Shown: positions 54,244 to 63,753 of the stretch, in pieces | How the letters are laid out: each line of letters opens with the position of its first letter | Numbering within the stretch: the stretch's first letter is position 1 | NCBI GenBank assembly: GCA_018824085.1 | Contig: JAHJHI010000038.1 | Span: 1 to 64,000, forward strand | Length of the DNA: 64,000 nucleotides | Direction of reading: 5' to 3' | Source of the DNA: Gammaproteobacteria bacterium | GTDB taxonomy: Bacteria > Pseudomonadota > Gammaproteobacteria > Burkholderiales > Rhodocyclaceae | The notes under the pieces: model-generated | Seen by the model: the letters and a program-made list of their open reading frames with translations, nothing else | Told to the model about the DNA's origin: nothing | The model's database searches: none | Made by a program: the position numbers and the translations under genes

Positions 54244-54315
54244 GGCGGCACTATATAGCGGTGCCGCGGCGGATGCGGCGCCATGGCGGCGCCGCATCCA
54301 TCTGTATCGCAGGGC

Positions 54316-56295
54316 TCAGCGATACAGATAGCCGGGCAGCCACAGACCGATGCCCGGGAACATGTAGAGCAGGATGATCGCGATCACCTGTATGCCCATG
54401 AACGGCAGCATGCCGGCAAAGATCTGGTTCAGCGTGACATGCGGTGGCGCGACCCCCTTCAGATAGAAGGCCGACATCGCGACCGGCGGCGACAGGAAGG
54501 CGGTCTGCAGGTTGATCGCCACCAGCAGGCCGAAGAACAGCGGGTCGATGTTGAAGTGCGCGAGCAGCGGAATGAAGATGGGCATGAAGATGACGATGAT
54601 TTCCGTCCACTCCAGCGGCCAGCCGAGCACGAAGATGAGGAACTGAGCCAGCAGCATGAACTGGACGGGCGTCAGATCCATCGACAGCACGAAATGCTCG
54701 ACCAGTTCCTGCCCGCCCAGCAGCGCGAACGCAGCGGAGAAGATCGCGCTGCCCACGAACAGCCAGCACACCATGGCCGACGTCTTCGCGGTCAGGAACA
54801 CCGACTCCTTCACCACGGCCATGTTCAGCCGGCCATAGGCCGCGGCGAGCAGCGTGCCGCCGAACGCACCGACGGCGGCGGCCTCGGTCGGCGTCGCCAG
54901 ACCGAACACGATGGTGCCAAGCACGGCCAGGATGAGCATCGCCAGCGGAAAGAATGACGACAGCAGCATCTTGAATATTTCCAGGCGCTGGAAGCTGAGC
55001 AGCGCGTAGTAGGCGATCAGCAGCACCGAACAGACCGCGACCGTGATCCAGAAGCTGTCCGGTGCGGTGATCGCGGGCGGTGCGGCCTTCATGCCGGCAG
55101 GCGCTTCGCCCAGGGCAGCGGACGGCGGCGGCTCGGCGAGCCCGGTCGATCCTGGCGGCTCTGCGAGCCCGTCCGACAGAGGCGGTTCGCTCAGGCCTTC
55201 GCTCATCGGTGGCTCACTCAGCCCGCCGCTCAATGGCGGTTCGCTCAGGCCGCCACTGAGCGGCGGTTCCGCCAGCGATGATCCCGACGAATAGCTGTCG
55301 TTGAACGATTCCAGCCCCGGCGGCAGCGCGGCTTCGGTTGCGACGCTGCGCGTCATCGAGCCATGCACCGCGAACAGCGCCCAGACGACGGCGATCAGCG
55401 GCAGCAGCGCGAGCAGCAACTGGCCGATCAGCGTGCGCGTTGGCACGTCGGCATTGCGCGGACCTTTCAGCGCGGCCATCAGCGCCGGCAGCGCGCGCGG
55501 GCCATGGCGCTTCGCCACGAGGGAGGACGCGGCCGGCAGCGTGACGTTGCGTTCAGCCGCCGGCAGCGGCGGCGCCCATTCCGGGCGCAGCTTGGCCATC
55601 AGGATCACGTACAGCACGTACAGGCCGGCGAGCATCAGGCCCGGAAAGAAGGCGCCGGCGTAGAGCTTCACGACGGACACGCCGGCGGTTGCGCCATAGA
55701 CGATGAGCATGACCGACGGCGGGATCAGGATGCCGAGGCAGCCGCCGGCCGTGATGACGCCGGCAGACAGCCGGACGTCATAGCCGGCACGCAGCATGGC
55801 CGGCAGCGCGAGCAGGCCCATCAGTGTCACGACCGCGCCGACGATGCCGGTTGCCGTGGCGAAGATGGCGCAGGTCAGCAGCGTGGCGATGGCGAGCGAA
55901 CCGGGCAGGCGCGACATGGCCAGATGCAGGCTCTTGAACAGCTTCTCGATGAGGTTGGCGCGCTCGACCAGATAGCCCATGAACACGAACAGCGGAATCG
56001 ATATCAGCACGTCGCTCGTCATGACCGAATAGGTGCGTTGCACCATCAGGTCCAGCGTGCGCTGTGTCGCCAGGTCGGGGTTTTGCATGGCATAGGCCAG
56101 CCACGCGAACAGCACGCCCATGCCCATCAGCGTGAAGGCGGTCGGGAAGCCGAGCATGATGGCGACGACTACCAGCGCGAGCATCAGCAGGCCGAAGTGG
56201 CCGCTGGTCCACTCGGACGGTGCCGGGCTCAGGAAGATGACGGCGGCGATGATGAGGGCCATCAGGCCGAAGCCGAAGCGCAGCTCCTTTCTCAT
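54316..56295 (-). CDS. dctM: TRAP transporter large permease (DctM type) with a repeat-bearing insertion
   Basis: At 659 residues the protein is longer than the usual DctM of about 430. The N-terminal and C-terminal parts carry the normal multi-helix TRAP fold (AITLLGFPTAFTLMG-like start, IPLFVFMGYLVERANLIEKL, then GLATPTEAAAVGAFGGTLLA). Between about residues 245 and 450 lies an insertion: two extra hydrophobic helices around a loop made of six nonapeptide repeats. The ATG overlaps the dctQ stop (ATGA). Larger permeases of the mannitol/chloroaromatic class also have insertions here, so the extra helices may be ordinary; the repeat tract is not. Confidence 0.88.
   Translation of the reverse strand: MRKELRFGFGLMALIIAAVIFLSPAPSEWTSGHFGLLMLALVVVAIMLGFPTAFTLMGMGVLFAWLAYAMQNPDLATQRTLDLMVQRTYSVMTSDVLISIPLFVFMGYLVERANLIEKLFKSLHLAMSRLPGSLAIATLLTCAIFATATGIVGAVVTLMGLLALPAMLRAGYDVRLSAGVITAGGCLGILIPPSVMLIVYGATAGVSVVKLYAGAFFPGLMLAGLYVLYVILMAKLRPEWAPPLPAAERNVTLPAASSLVAKRHGPRALPALMAALKGPRNADVPTRTLIGQLLLALLPLIAVVWALFAVHGSMTRSVATEAALPPGLESFNDSYSSGSSLAEPPLSGGLSEPPLSGGLSEPPMSEGLSEPPLSDGLAEPPGSTGLAEPPPSAALGEAPAGMKAAPPAITAPDSFWITVAVCSVLLIAYYALLSFQRLEIFKMLLSSFFPLAMLILAVLGTIVFGLATPTEAAAVGAFGGTLLAAAYGRLNMAVVKESVFLTAKTSAMVCWLFVGSAIFSAAFALLGGQELVEHFVLSMDLTPVQFMLLAQFLIFVLGWPLEWTEIIVIFMPIFIPLLAHFNIDPLFFGLLVAINLQTAFLSPPVAMSAFYLKGVAPPHVTLNQIFAGMLPFMGIQVIAIILLYMFPGIGLWLPGYLYR
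55108..55269 (-). repeat. Six tandem 27-bp repeats encoding a nonapeptide in dctM
   Basis: The repeats encode EPPLSGGLS-type units at residues 343-396: EPPLSGGLS twice, EPPMSEGLS, EPPLSDGLA, EPPGSTGLA, EPPPSAALG. The first copies are near-identical in DNA (a 16-base block recurs exactly at 55181 and 55235), and the later copies diverge. This is consistent with slippage expansion at one end. Confidence 0.9.
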
Positions 56296-56882
56296 TTCGC
56301 GCTCCCCTCGACGTCGTCGGCATGCACCATCTTGCGCAGCTTCTCGACGTCGACTTCTTCCACGTCATGCGTGCGCGACGGCCATTCCCCCTGCCGGATG
56401 CAGATGATGCAGCGGATGATTTCCACGACGCCCTGCAGCATCAGCACGCCGCCGGCGAGTGGAATGATGGCCTTGAACGGGTACACCGGAGGGCCGTCGG
56501 ACGTCACCGACGAGTGTTCGTTGATCGCCCATGATTCGGCCGCGAAGTCCCAGCCCGCCCAGCACAGTGCGAGCACGCCGGGCACGAAGAACAGCAGGTA
56601 GAGAATCAGGTCGAGGATGGCCTGCGTGCGCGGGCGGAAGAAGCCGTACAGCACGTCGCCGCGCACGTGGCCGCCGGTGGCGAGCGTGTAGGCGCCGGCC
56701 ATCATGAACAGCGTGCCGTACAGCATGTACGACGCGTCGAAAACCCAGGCGTGCGGGGCGTTCAGCACATAGCGGGAAAAGACCTCGTAGCTGATGACGA
56801 GGGTGAGCAACACGATGGTCCACGCGAACGCGTGGCCGACCAGCGTATTGAAGTGGTCGATACGCAGCAGCAGTTTCTGCAT
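56292..56882 (-). CDS. dctQ: TRAP transporter small permease (DctQ type)
   Basis: The 196-residue inner-membrane protein has four helices. The block VISYEVFSRYVLNAPHAWVF near 31-50 and the HVRGDVLYGFF loop near 72-82 are typical of DctQ. It pairs with the large permease to form the solute channel. The ATG at 56882 is used. The C-terminal cytoplasmic tail (DVEEVDVEKLRKMVHADD) is longer than usual and charged. Confidence 0.85.
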   Translation of the reverse strand: MQKLLLRIDHFNTLVGHAFAWTIVLLTLVISYEVFSRYVLNAPHAWVFDASYMLYGTLFMMAGAYTLATGGHVRGDVLYGFFRPRTQAILDLILYLLFFVPGVLALCWAGWDFAAESWAINEHSSVTSDGPPVYPFKAIIPLAGGVLMLQGVVEIIRCIICIRQGEWPSRTHDVEEVDVEKLRKMVHADDVEGSAK

Positions 56883-56980
56883 GACATGTCCCGGATGCCG
56901 GCAGGCATCCATATCCAGGCTGGCGTGGAAAGGTGCCTGCGCGCCGGACGGCGGCGCGCAGGCTCGCGGCTGCGCCGGGC

Positions 56981-58108
56981 TCAGGCTTTCCTGGAGAAGT
57001 AGTGGTCGTACGCCATGCGGAAGTTGACGGTGGTGTCGTTCTGCCAGCCGGCGGCGCGCTGCGCGAAATCGCGCTGCGAATCGAGCACCTTCTTGAACAG
57101 CGGGTTCTCGGCGGCCTTCTTCGCGATGACCTTGTCCCACGCCTTCAGCTGTTCCTGCAGGATGGCGTCGGGCGTCTTGTAGAACTTCACGCCATCCTTC
57201 TCGCGCATCTCACGGTAGTCGGTCGAATAGCGGTCGATCGCCTTCCATGACATTTCCGCCGATGCCGCCGGCACGGCGCTGGTCAGGATGGCGCGCAGGT
57301 CGGCCGGCAGGGCGTCGAAGCGCTTCTTGTTGAACAGGATTTCGAACTGTTCGGATGCCTGGTGGAAGCTCTGCAGCATGCACACCTTGGACACGTCGGG
57401 GAAGCCGAGCAGGCGGTCGCTGGACGCGTTGTTGAATTCCGCGGCATCGAGCAGGCCCCGGTCCATCGCCGGCACGATTTCGCCGCCCGGCATGGCATTC
57501 ACGGCCACGCCCATGTCGGTGAAGATGTCGATCGACAGGCCGACCGTGCGGAACTTCAGGCCCTTCATGTCCGATGCACGGGATACCGGTTTCTTGAACC
57601 AGCCGAGTGGCTGGGTCGGCATCGGGCCGTACATGAAGGACACGACATCCATGTTCAGGCTCTTGTAGATTTCATCGAGCAGCGCCTTGCCGCCACCGAA
57701 TTCGTGCCAGGCGAGCAGCATGTTGGCATCCATGCCGAAGGCCGGGCCCGAGCCCCACAGCGCGAGCGCCGAGTTCTTGCCGTACCAGTAGGCGATGACG
57801 CCGTGGCCACCGTCCAGCGTGCCCTTGTTGACCGCGTCGAGCAGGTCGAAGGCCTTCACGACGGAGCCGGCCGGCAGCACGTCGATCTTCAGACGGCCGC
57901 CGCTCATGTTGTTCACCAGATTGGCGTAGTCCTGCGCGAATTCGTGGAAGATGTCCTTCGATGGCCAGGTGGATTGCCAGCGCAGGGTGATGGGCGATTG
58001 TGCGACGGAGATGCTCGGGAAACCTATGGCCGCGGTACCGGCGGCGGTGCCGGCGGCCTTGGCCAGGAAATTGCGACGTGCTGACGGGCTTTTTTTCTGG
58101 TCAGACAT
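56981..58108 (-). CDS. dctP: TRAP substrate-binding protein (DctP type)
   Basis: The 375-residue periplasmic protein has a Tat-like signal (SARRNFLAKAAGTAAGTAAI) and a DctP fold. The conserved FRTVGLSIDIFTDMGVAVNA region near 205-224 includes the arginine that binds carboxylates. The other end carries the PDAILQEQLKAWDKVIAKKA helix. The subgroup is related to mannitol/chloroaromatic-compound binders. The ATG has an AGGAGGAG site. A CTGTGTCGCACAG palindrome lies about 60 bases upstream. Confidence 0.88.
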   Translation of the reverse strand: MSDQKKSPSARRNFLAKAAGTAAGTAAIGFPSISVAQSPITLRWQSTWPSKDIFHEFAQDYANLVNNMSGGRLKIDVLPAGSVVKAFDLLDAVNKGTLDGGHGVIAYWYGKNSALALWGSGPAFGMDANMLLAWHEFGGGKALLDEIYKSLNMDVVSFMYGPMPTQPLGWFKKPVSRASDMKGLKFRTVGLSIDIFTDMGVAVNAMPGGEIVPAMDRGLLDAAEFNNASSDRLLGFPDVSKVCMLQSFHQASEQFEILFNKKRFDALPADLRAILTSAVPAASAEMSWKAIDRYSTDYREMREKDGVKFYKTPDAILQEQLKAWDKVIAKKAAENPLFKKVLDSQRDFAQRAAGWQNDTTVNFRMAYDHYFSRKA

Positions 58109-58282
58109 GGTGCTCCTCCTCGTTGTGGTGGTCGCATCGCCCTGCCCGGCACAGATGGGTAGCTGTGTCGCACAGTACCAACGCGTTGCGATCCTAACCC
58201 CGGAAGAAGTCCGCCCACAAGGCGCACTGCAGCGAGCCACCCGCCCGTCACGGGAGGCATCGCCGCAATGGCGCCGCAGCGC
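58109..58282. other. Intergenic region upstream of the TRAP operon
   Basis: This 174-base gap is flanked by the dctP start and the stop of the M48-TPR gene, both on the minus strand. It holds the palindrome CTGTG-TCG-CACAG at about 58169-58181, a possible regulator site for the TRAP genes. No convincing sigma-70 or sigma-54 promoter was found. Confidence 0.4.
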
Positions 58283-59635
58283 CTATTTCTTGACCATGCC
58301 CCAGCTCTGCAGGCGCTGGAATGCGAACTGCGCCTGCGCATCCTTGCTGCCACTGCGTATGTAGGCGGCGTAATGCTGGCTCGCGGCGCGGCGGTCCTGC
58401 ATCGTTTCGTAGGCGACGCCCTTGAGGAACAGCGTGCCCGGGTTGCCGGGCAGCACGCGGTCATAGGCGTCGAACGCGGCCAGCGCCGCCTGGGAGCGGC
58501 CGAGCGCGAGTTGCGATACGCCGCGCTGGTACAGCGCCTGGCCTTCGCCGGGGTAGAGCTTCGCCGCGCGCGCGAAGTGCTGGTCGGCATCCGAATACTG
58601 TTTCTGCGCGATCAGGCACTTGCCCATCAGCACGTTGCCGCAGTAGTCGTCGGGGGCGATCTTCAGCGCCTTCGCGAAGCTGGCTTCGGCTTCTTCCAGC
58701 GACTTCTTCGCCATCAGCGTCTCGCCCTGCTGTTCGGCCTTGATCGCAGGCGCGATGCGCCGCACGCCCGCCGTGTTGTCCATGTAGCGCTCGCGCGACA
58801 GCTTCTTGCCGCGCGACGAACCATAGGTGTCGAGTGCTTCGCGCTCCGCCGTGGCGTAGCGCTCGTCGGACATCGGGTGCGACGAGAACATTGTCGTCAG
58901 CAGGCTGGGTGTTTCCTTGTGCTGGCTGCGCAGCATGTCCATCAGGTCGACCATGCCGTCAGGGTTGTATCCGGCGCTCGTCATGTACTCCATGCCCAGC
59001 GCGTCGGCCTGGCGTTCGTTGTCGCGCGAGTAGCTGGCGAGCAGCGCGCTGGAGCCGATCTGCGTTGCGAGGTTGGCGAGCGGTGCGGCGCCGCGGTAGT
59101 CCGACATGGCGACCGCGACGTTCACGGCGACCGCGCCGGCCTGCGCGATCATGCCGCGCCCGGCCTGCTTTGCGCTGTGGCGCGCGTTCACGTGACCGGA
59201 TTCGTGGCCGAGCAGCGCCGCCAGCTCGTCCTCGCTGTCCATCTCCAGCAGGATGCCGCGCGTGCACGCCATGCTGCCGCCGGGGAAGGTGTAGGCGTTG
59301 ATGTAGTTGGCATTGACGACACGCGCGTTGTACGGCACTTCCGGCCGGTGCGTGTGCCGGCCCAGCGACAGTTCCACGTCGTTGATGTAGCGGTTCAGCG
59401 CGCTGTCCTGCACCGCGCCGTAGTCGGCCGAAAACTGGTGCGGCGACTGCTTGCGGTCAATGTCCAGTTCGCCCTGTTCGGACAGGCCGACGAGCACCTG
59501 CTGGCCGGTGATCGGGTCGGTTGCGCAACCGTAGAGCTGCGGCAGCGTGACGGCCGCGCCGGCGATGCCGGACAGCCAGAGAAAGTCGCGCCGTGTCATT
59601 TCGCGGCGGAAGAATCGATCGTGTGACATGTTCAT
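58283..59635 (-). CDS. M48 metalloprotease with TPR repeats (BepA-like)
   Basis: The 450-residue protein has a Tat-type signal with TRRDFLWLSG near 14-23, then a possible lipobox (LYGC). The protease domain has HESGH at 144-148 and the third ligand E207 with D211 (NERQAD). The C-terminal half, about 290-440, is TPR-like (ALYQRGVSQLALGRSQAALA). It resembles BepA/YfgC, which promotes folding or clearance of outer-membrane proteins such as LptD. A Tat signal is less common in this family. The gene precedes the TRAP operon on the same strand, 174 bases away. Confidence 0.85.
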   Translation of the reverse strand: MNMSHDRFFRREMTRRDFLWLSGIAGAAVTLPQLYGCATDPITGQQVLVGLSEQGELDIDRKQSPHQFSADYGAVQDSALNRYINDVELSLGRHTHRPEVPYNARVVNANYINAYTFPGGSMACTRGILLEMDSEDELAALLGHESGHVNARHSAKQAGRGMIAQAGAVAVNVAVAMSDYRGAAPLANLATQIGSSALLASYSRDNERQADALGMEYMTSAGYNPDGMVDLMDMLRSQHKETPSLLTTMFSSHPMSDERYATAEREALDTYGSSRGKKLSRERYMDNTAGVRRIAPAIKAEQQGETLMAKKSLEEAEASFAKALKIAPDDYCGNVLMGKCLIAQKQYSDADQHFARAAKLYPGEGQALYQRGVSQLALGRSQAALAAFDAYDRVLPGNPGTLFLKGVAYETMQDRRAASQHYAAYIRSGSKDAQAQFAFQRLQSWGMVKK

Positions 59636-59701
59636 GCGTCCTCAAGCAAAGCGATGCCGGTGCCCCATGACGTTCATGCGGCCGTTGCGCCGGCAACCGT
59701 A

Positions 59702-61396
59702 CTACGTCGCCGGTTCGGCGTGTTCGACCATCAGCTGCACGCGGCGCACGCCCTGGTATTCGTTGATGTCCAGCCGGTAGGCGGCGCGCACCTGCGCCGG
59801 AAGCGGTTCGGCGCGGTTGAACCAGATGGCGTCGAAACTGGCGCCGTCCTTCACCAGTGCGAGCTTCAGGTGCTTGTCCTTGAGCAGGCGCTGGTTGCGT
59901 ACCTCGAAACGGTCGGCGAACACCGGCGGCGGAAAACCCTGGCCCCAGGTTTCGGCTTCCATCAAGGTTGCCGCGTGCAGGTTCATCAGCGACGCTTCCA
60001 GTGCGCCGTCGGTTTCTATCGTACGGGTGAGCGCCGCCGGTTCGACCATGTCGGCCACCGCCTGTTCAAACGTTGCGCGGAAGCGCGCCAGATCGTCCTC
60101 GCGCAGCGTCAGGCCGGCGGCCATCGCGTGGCCGCCGAAGCGGATGATGAGGCCGGGCTCGCGCTTGGACACGAGGTCGAGGGCGTCGCGCAGGTGCAGG
60201 CCGGGGATGGAGCGGCCGGAGCCCTTGAGTTCCCCCTCGTTGCCGCGCGCGAAGGCAATGGTCGGGCGGTGCGCGCGCTCCTTGATGCGCGAGGCCACGA
60301 TGCCGATGACGCCCTGGTGCCAGTCCGGGTGGAACAGCGACAGCGACGTCGATTCACCGATGTCGATGCCGGCCAGCTGCGCCTCGGCTTCCTGCTGCAT
60401 GCCCTGTTCGATGTCGCGCCGTTCTCGGTTCATCGCGTCGAGCTGTTCGGCCAGCGTCAGCGCGCGCGCGAAGTCGTCGGTGATCAGGCATTCGATGCCG
60501 ATGGCCATGTCCGAGAGGCGCCCGGCGGCATTGAGGCGCGGCCCGATCGCGAAGCCGAGGTCGAAGGAGTGTGCGCGTGAGGGCTCACGCCCGGCCGCGG
60601 CGAACAGCGCGCGCAGGCCGGGCGTGAGATTGCCGGCGCGGATGCGCTGCATGCCCTGCGTCACCAGCACGCGGTTGTTGTGGTCCAGGCGCACCACGTC
60701 GGCCACCGTTCCGAGCGCGACCAGGTCGAGCAGGTTGCCAAGGTTCGGTGCCTCGCGCCCTTCGAAGGCGCCGCGCCGGCGCAGTTCCGCGCGCAGCGCC
60801 AGCATGACGTAGAACATGACGCCGCAGCCCGCGATCGCCTTGCTCGCGAAGGTGCAGCCGGGCTGGTTCGGATTGACGATGACGTCGGCCGCCGGCAGCG
60901 TGTCGCCCGGCAGGTGATGGTCGGTCACCAGTACCGAAATGCCGAGTTCGTTGGCGCGCGCCACGCCGTCGACGCTGGCGATGCCGTTGTCCACCGTGAT
61001 GATCATGTCCGGCTCGGCATGCGCGGCCAGGTCGACGATTTCCGGTGTCAGGCCGTAGCCGTACTCGAAGCGGTTGGGCACCAGATAGCTGACGTTCGCG
61101 CCCATGGCGCGCAGCGCGCGGATGCCGATGGCGCACGCGGTGGCGCCGTCGCAGTCGTAGTCGGCGACGATGAGCAGGCGCGCGTCGGCCTCGATCGCAT
61201 CCGCCAGCATGATGGCCGCGTCAGAGGCGCCGGTCAGGCTGTCCGGCGCCAGCATGGCTTGCAGCGAATAGTCGATCTGGCTGCGGTCCTGCACGCCGCG
61301 CGCGGCGTACAGGCGGGCGAGCAGCGGGTGGATGCCCTGCTGTTCCAGCATCGCCGAGCTGCGCGGCGGAATCGGGCGGTCGAGTATGCGGGTCAT
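59702..61396 (-). CDS. recJ: Single-stranded-DNA-specific exonuclease RecJ
   Basis: The 564-residue DHH-family nuclease degrades single-stranded DNA 5' to 3' in recombination and mismatch repair. The metal-binding motifs are ADYDCDG with D79, D81 and D83, D136 in TVDNG, and the DHH motif at 159-161 (TDHHLPG). The DHHA1 region follows with FGGHAMAAGLTL near 400. The ATG at 61396 lies seven bases after the phosphoglycerate-mutase-like gene, so the two form one transcript. Confidence 0.95.
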   Translation of the reverse strand: MTRILDRPIPPRSSAMLEQQGIHPLLARLYAARGVQDRSQIDYSLQAMLAPDSLTGASDAAIMLADAIEADARLLIVADYDCDGATACAIGIRALRAMGANVSYLVPNRFEYGYGLTPEIVDLAAHAEPDMIITVDNGIASVDGVARANELGISVLVTDHHLPGDTLPAADVIVNPNQPGCTFASKAIAGCGVMFYVMLALRAELRRRGAFEGREAPNLGNLLDLVALGTVADVVRLDHNNRVLVTQGMQRIRAGNLTPGLRALFAAAGREPSRAHSFDLGFAIGPRLNAAGRLSDMAIGIECLITDDFARALTLAEQLDAMNRERRDIEQGMQQEAEAQLAGIDIGESTSLSLFHPDWHQGVIGIVASRIKERAHRPTIAFARGNEGELKGSGRSIPGLHLRDALDLVSKREPGLIIRFGGHAMAAGLTLREDDLARFRATFEQAVADMVEPAALTRTIETDGALEASLMNLHAATLMEAETWGQGFPPPVFADRFEVRNQRLLKDKHLKLALVKDGASFDAIWFNRAEPLPAQVRAAYRLDINEYQGVRRVQLMVEHAEPAT

Positions 61397-61403
61397 GTCG
61401 GGT

Positions 61404-62414
61404 TCAGGCTCCGGGGCCGGGTATCAGCGGGCGCGCAGTGCGCCAGAATTTCATCAGGTCGGCGCGCCGCACGGTGACTTCGAGCTGCGCGTCGTCGCCG
61501 CCCAGCGTCAGCGTGAGCGTCCGTATCTCGCCACTGCGCAGCGCCTGCACGGCCGGCGCGATCCACTGCGCGTCGAGGGCCTCGACCGCGCGTGTCCAGC
61601 CTTCGTGGTCAAGGTAGAGCGACGGCGACAGCGCGTCGTCGATCAGCACGACATTGCCCGGCTGCATGGCCACGGAGGGCTGCGGCGGCAGCGGCGCGGC
61701 GCGCACGCCGGCCGCCGTCGCCAGACCGTGCGCGAGCGCGTTGTCGCTCCACATCTGCAGGCCGGGCGCGTGCGCGCGCACCGGCAATGCGCCGGCGCCC
61801 CAGAACCACAGGTTGTTGATGGGCGGGCGGCCGGCTTCCTCGCGGGCGGCATTCACCGGGTGCGCGTGAAGCAGCATCTGCGTTTCGTTCATCCATTGGC
61901 GCAGCTGCGCGCCGTCCGGCCCTTCCGGCAGGCGTGCGTCTATCTTGCGGCCGATGGCGGCCCCGGGCGGTGTGGTGAGCGCCTGCACCGGCCGTGCCAG
62001 CGCGATGTGGCCCTGTCCGCCGGCACCCAGTTCAAGCCATCCGACGTCGGTGAAATGCGCGTTCCAGGATGCCGCCAGCGCCGCGGCCTCGGCCGCGTCC
62101 GGCGCCACGTCCGGCGCGTCCGTGAGCAGCAGCGCGTCGCGCGCGAAGCGCAGGTGGGTCGCGTCCGCCGCCAGCCAGTGGCGCAGGTCGGGGGCCGCAC
62201 CGCAGCCGACGCGGCGCAGCGCGGCGAGCGGCGCGGTGCCGTCCAGTCCGAACAGCGCCGCCAGCGCGGACTCCGGTGCGACGGCCGCGCGCCGGATCAG
62301 CCGGCCGCGTGCGATCAGGAGGGACAGCGACGGGGTGCGGGGCGCCGGCGCGGGCGCCGAAGCGGGCGCCGAAGCGGGCCAGAGCAGGCCGGGAAGAACG
62401 AGGTGCAGTGACAT
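61404..62414 (-). CDS. Phosphoglycerate-mutase-like protein
   Basis: The 336-residue protein has the motif PPINNLWFWGAGALP at about residues 191-205, typical of a betaproteobacterial group annotated as cofactor-independent phosphoglycerate mutase/regulatory protein. It lacks the clear alkaline-phosphatase-like metal motifs of a true iPGM, so activity is doubtful. An N-terminal hydrophobic segment (SLHLVLPGLLWPA) is short and may not be a signal. It lies directly upstream of recJ, and this order is common in related genomes. Confidence 0.7.
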   Translation of the reverse strand: MSLHLVLPGLLWPASAPASAPAPAPRTPSLSLLIARGRLIRRAAVAPESALAALFGLDGTAPLAALRRVGCGAAPDLRHWLAADATHLRFARDALLLTDAPDVAPDAAEAAALAASWNAHFTDVGWLELGAGGQGHIALARPVQALTTPPGAAIGRKIDARLPEGPDGAQLRQWMNETQMLLHAHPVNAAREEAGRPPINNLWFWGAGALPVRAHAPGLQMWSDNALAHGLATAAGVRAAPLPPQPSVAMQPGNVVLIDDALSPSLYLDHEGWTRAVEALDAQWIAPAVQALRSGEIRTLTLTLGGDDAQLEVTVRRADLMKFWRTARPLIPGPGA

Positions 62415-62511
62415 GGCGCAAGTGTACCCGTACCGCCGCATTGCGCCGCCACGCGCGCTGTAGCCGGATGCTGACTTGCGGGCGGTGCAAACCCGGTACC
62501 ATGCCGACCCC

Positions 62512-63753
62512 ATGAACTACGAATTCCTGCTCGGTTTGCGCTACGTGCGCGCCAAACGGCGCAACGGTTTCATTTCATTCATTTCCCTCATTTCCACGCT
62601 CGGGCTGGCGCTGGGCGTCGCCGCGCTCATCACCGTGCTGTCGGTGATGAACGGCTTCCAGAAGGAACTGCGCACGCGCATCCTCGGCGTCGCCTCCCAC
62701 GTGCAGGTCACCGGCTACGACAACGAGCTGCCGGACTGGCAGCAGGTGGCCGACGGCGCGCTGAAGAATCCGGACGTGCGCGCCGCTGCCCCCTACATCA
62801 GCGAGCAGGCGATGCTGTCCTTCGACCAGAACGTGCGCGGCGCCATGGTGCGCGGCGTGCTGCCGGCGGCCGAGGACGGCGTGGCCGACTTCAGCCAGCA
62901 CATGCGCATGGGCAGCCTGGACGCGCTCGTGCCGGGCGGCTTCGGCATCGTGCTAGGCATCGAACTGGCGCGCGCGCTGCAGGTGCGCGTCGGCGACAAG
63001 GTGACGCTGATCGCGCCGCAGGGGCTGGTCACGCCGGCTGCCGTGCTGCCGCGCCTGAAGCAGTTTTCCGTGGTCGGCGTGTTCGAAGCCGGCCACTACG
63101 AATACGACGCCAGCCTCGCGCTCATCCACATGCAGGACGCGCAGGCGCTGTACCGCATGGACGACCGCGTGTCCGGCGTGCGGCTCAAGCTGGACGACCT
63201 GTTCAACGCGCCGCGCGTCGCGCGCGAACTGCAGCTTGCGCTGGGCGACCGGCTGCTGGTCGGCGACTGGACGCGCCAGCACGCCAACTTCTTCCGCGCC
63301 ATCGCGATCGAGAAGAACATGATGTTCATCATCCTGCTGCTCATCGTCGCCGTGGCCGCGTTCAACATCGTGTCCATGCTCATCATGGTGGTGACCGACA
63401 AGCAGGCGGACATTGCCATCCTGCGCACGCTGGGCGCGAGCCCCGCCAGCATGATGGCGGTGTTCGTCATACAGGGCGCGGTGATCGGCGGCTTCGGCCT
63501 GCTGCTCGGCGTGGCCGGCGGCCTTGCGCTGGCGGCCAACCTCGGCACCGTCGTGCCGCTGATCGAAAAGGTGGCCGGCGTGTCGCTGTGGTCGCCCGAG
63601 GTGTACTTCATTCCGGAACTGCCATCCGAAATCCTCATGTCCGACGTCGTCGCGGTCACCGTCATCGGCGGCCTGCTCACGCTGGCGGCGACGCTCTATC
63701 CAAGCTGGCGCGCGTCGCGCGTGCAGCCGGCGGAGGCGCTGCGTTATGAGTGA
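62512..63753 (+). CDS. lolC: Lipoprotein-releasing permease LolC/LolE family
   Basis: The 413-residue inner-membrane protein has four helices: one N-terminal, then a large periplasmic domain, then three C-terminal. The [21 protein letters not shown]-terminus and the [20 protein letters not shown] region near 263 are typical of LolC/E. The complex extracts lipoproteins from the inner membrane for LolA. The ATG at 62512 is clear. The gene overlaps lolD by eight bases. Confidence 0.93.
   Translation: MNYEFLLGLRYVRAKRRNGFISFISLISTLGLALGVAALITVLSVMNGFQKELRTRILGVASHVQVTGYDNELPDWQQVADGALKNPDVRAAAPYISEQAMLSFDQNVRGAMVRGVLPAAEDGVADFSQHMRMGSLDALVPGGFGIVLGIELARALQVRVGDKVTLIAPQGLVTPAAVLPRLKQFSVVGVFEAGHYEYDASLALIHMQDAQALYRMDDRVSGVRLKLDDLFNAPRVARELQLALGDRLLVGDWTRQHANFFRAIAIEKNMMFIILLLIVAVAAFNIVSMLIMVVTDKQADIAILRTLGASPASMMAVFVIQGAVIGGFGLLLGVAGGLALAANLGTVVPLIEKVAGVSLWSPEVYFIPELPSEILMSDVVAVTVIGGLLTLAATLYPSWRASRVQPAEALRYE

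Noticed and set aside
55108-55269. Possible CRISPR array from regularly spaced repeats
   Set aside because: The repeats are contiguous 27-bp coding units without spacers, in frame in dctM, and no cas gene is present.
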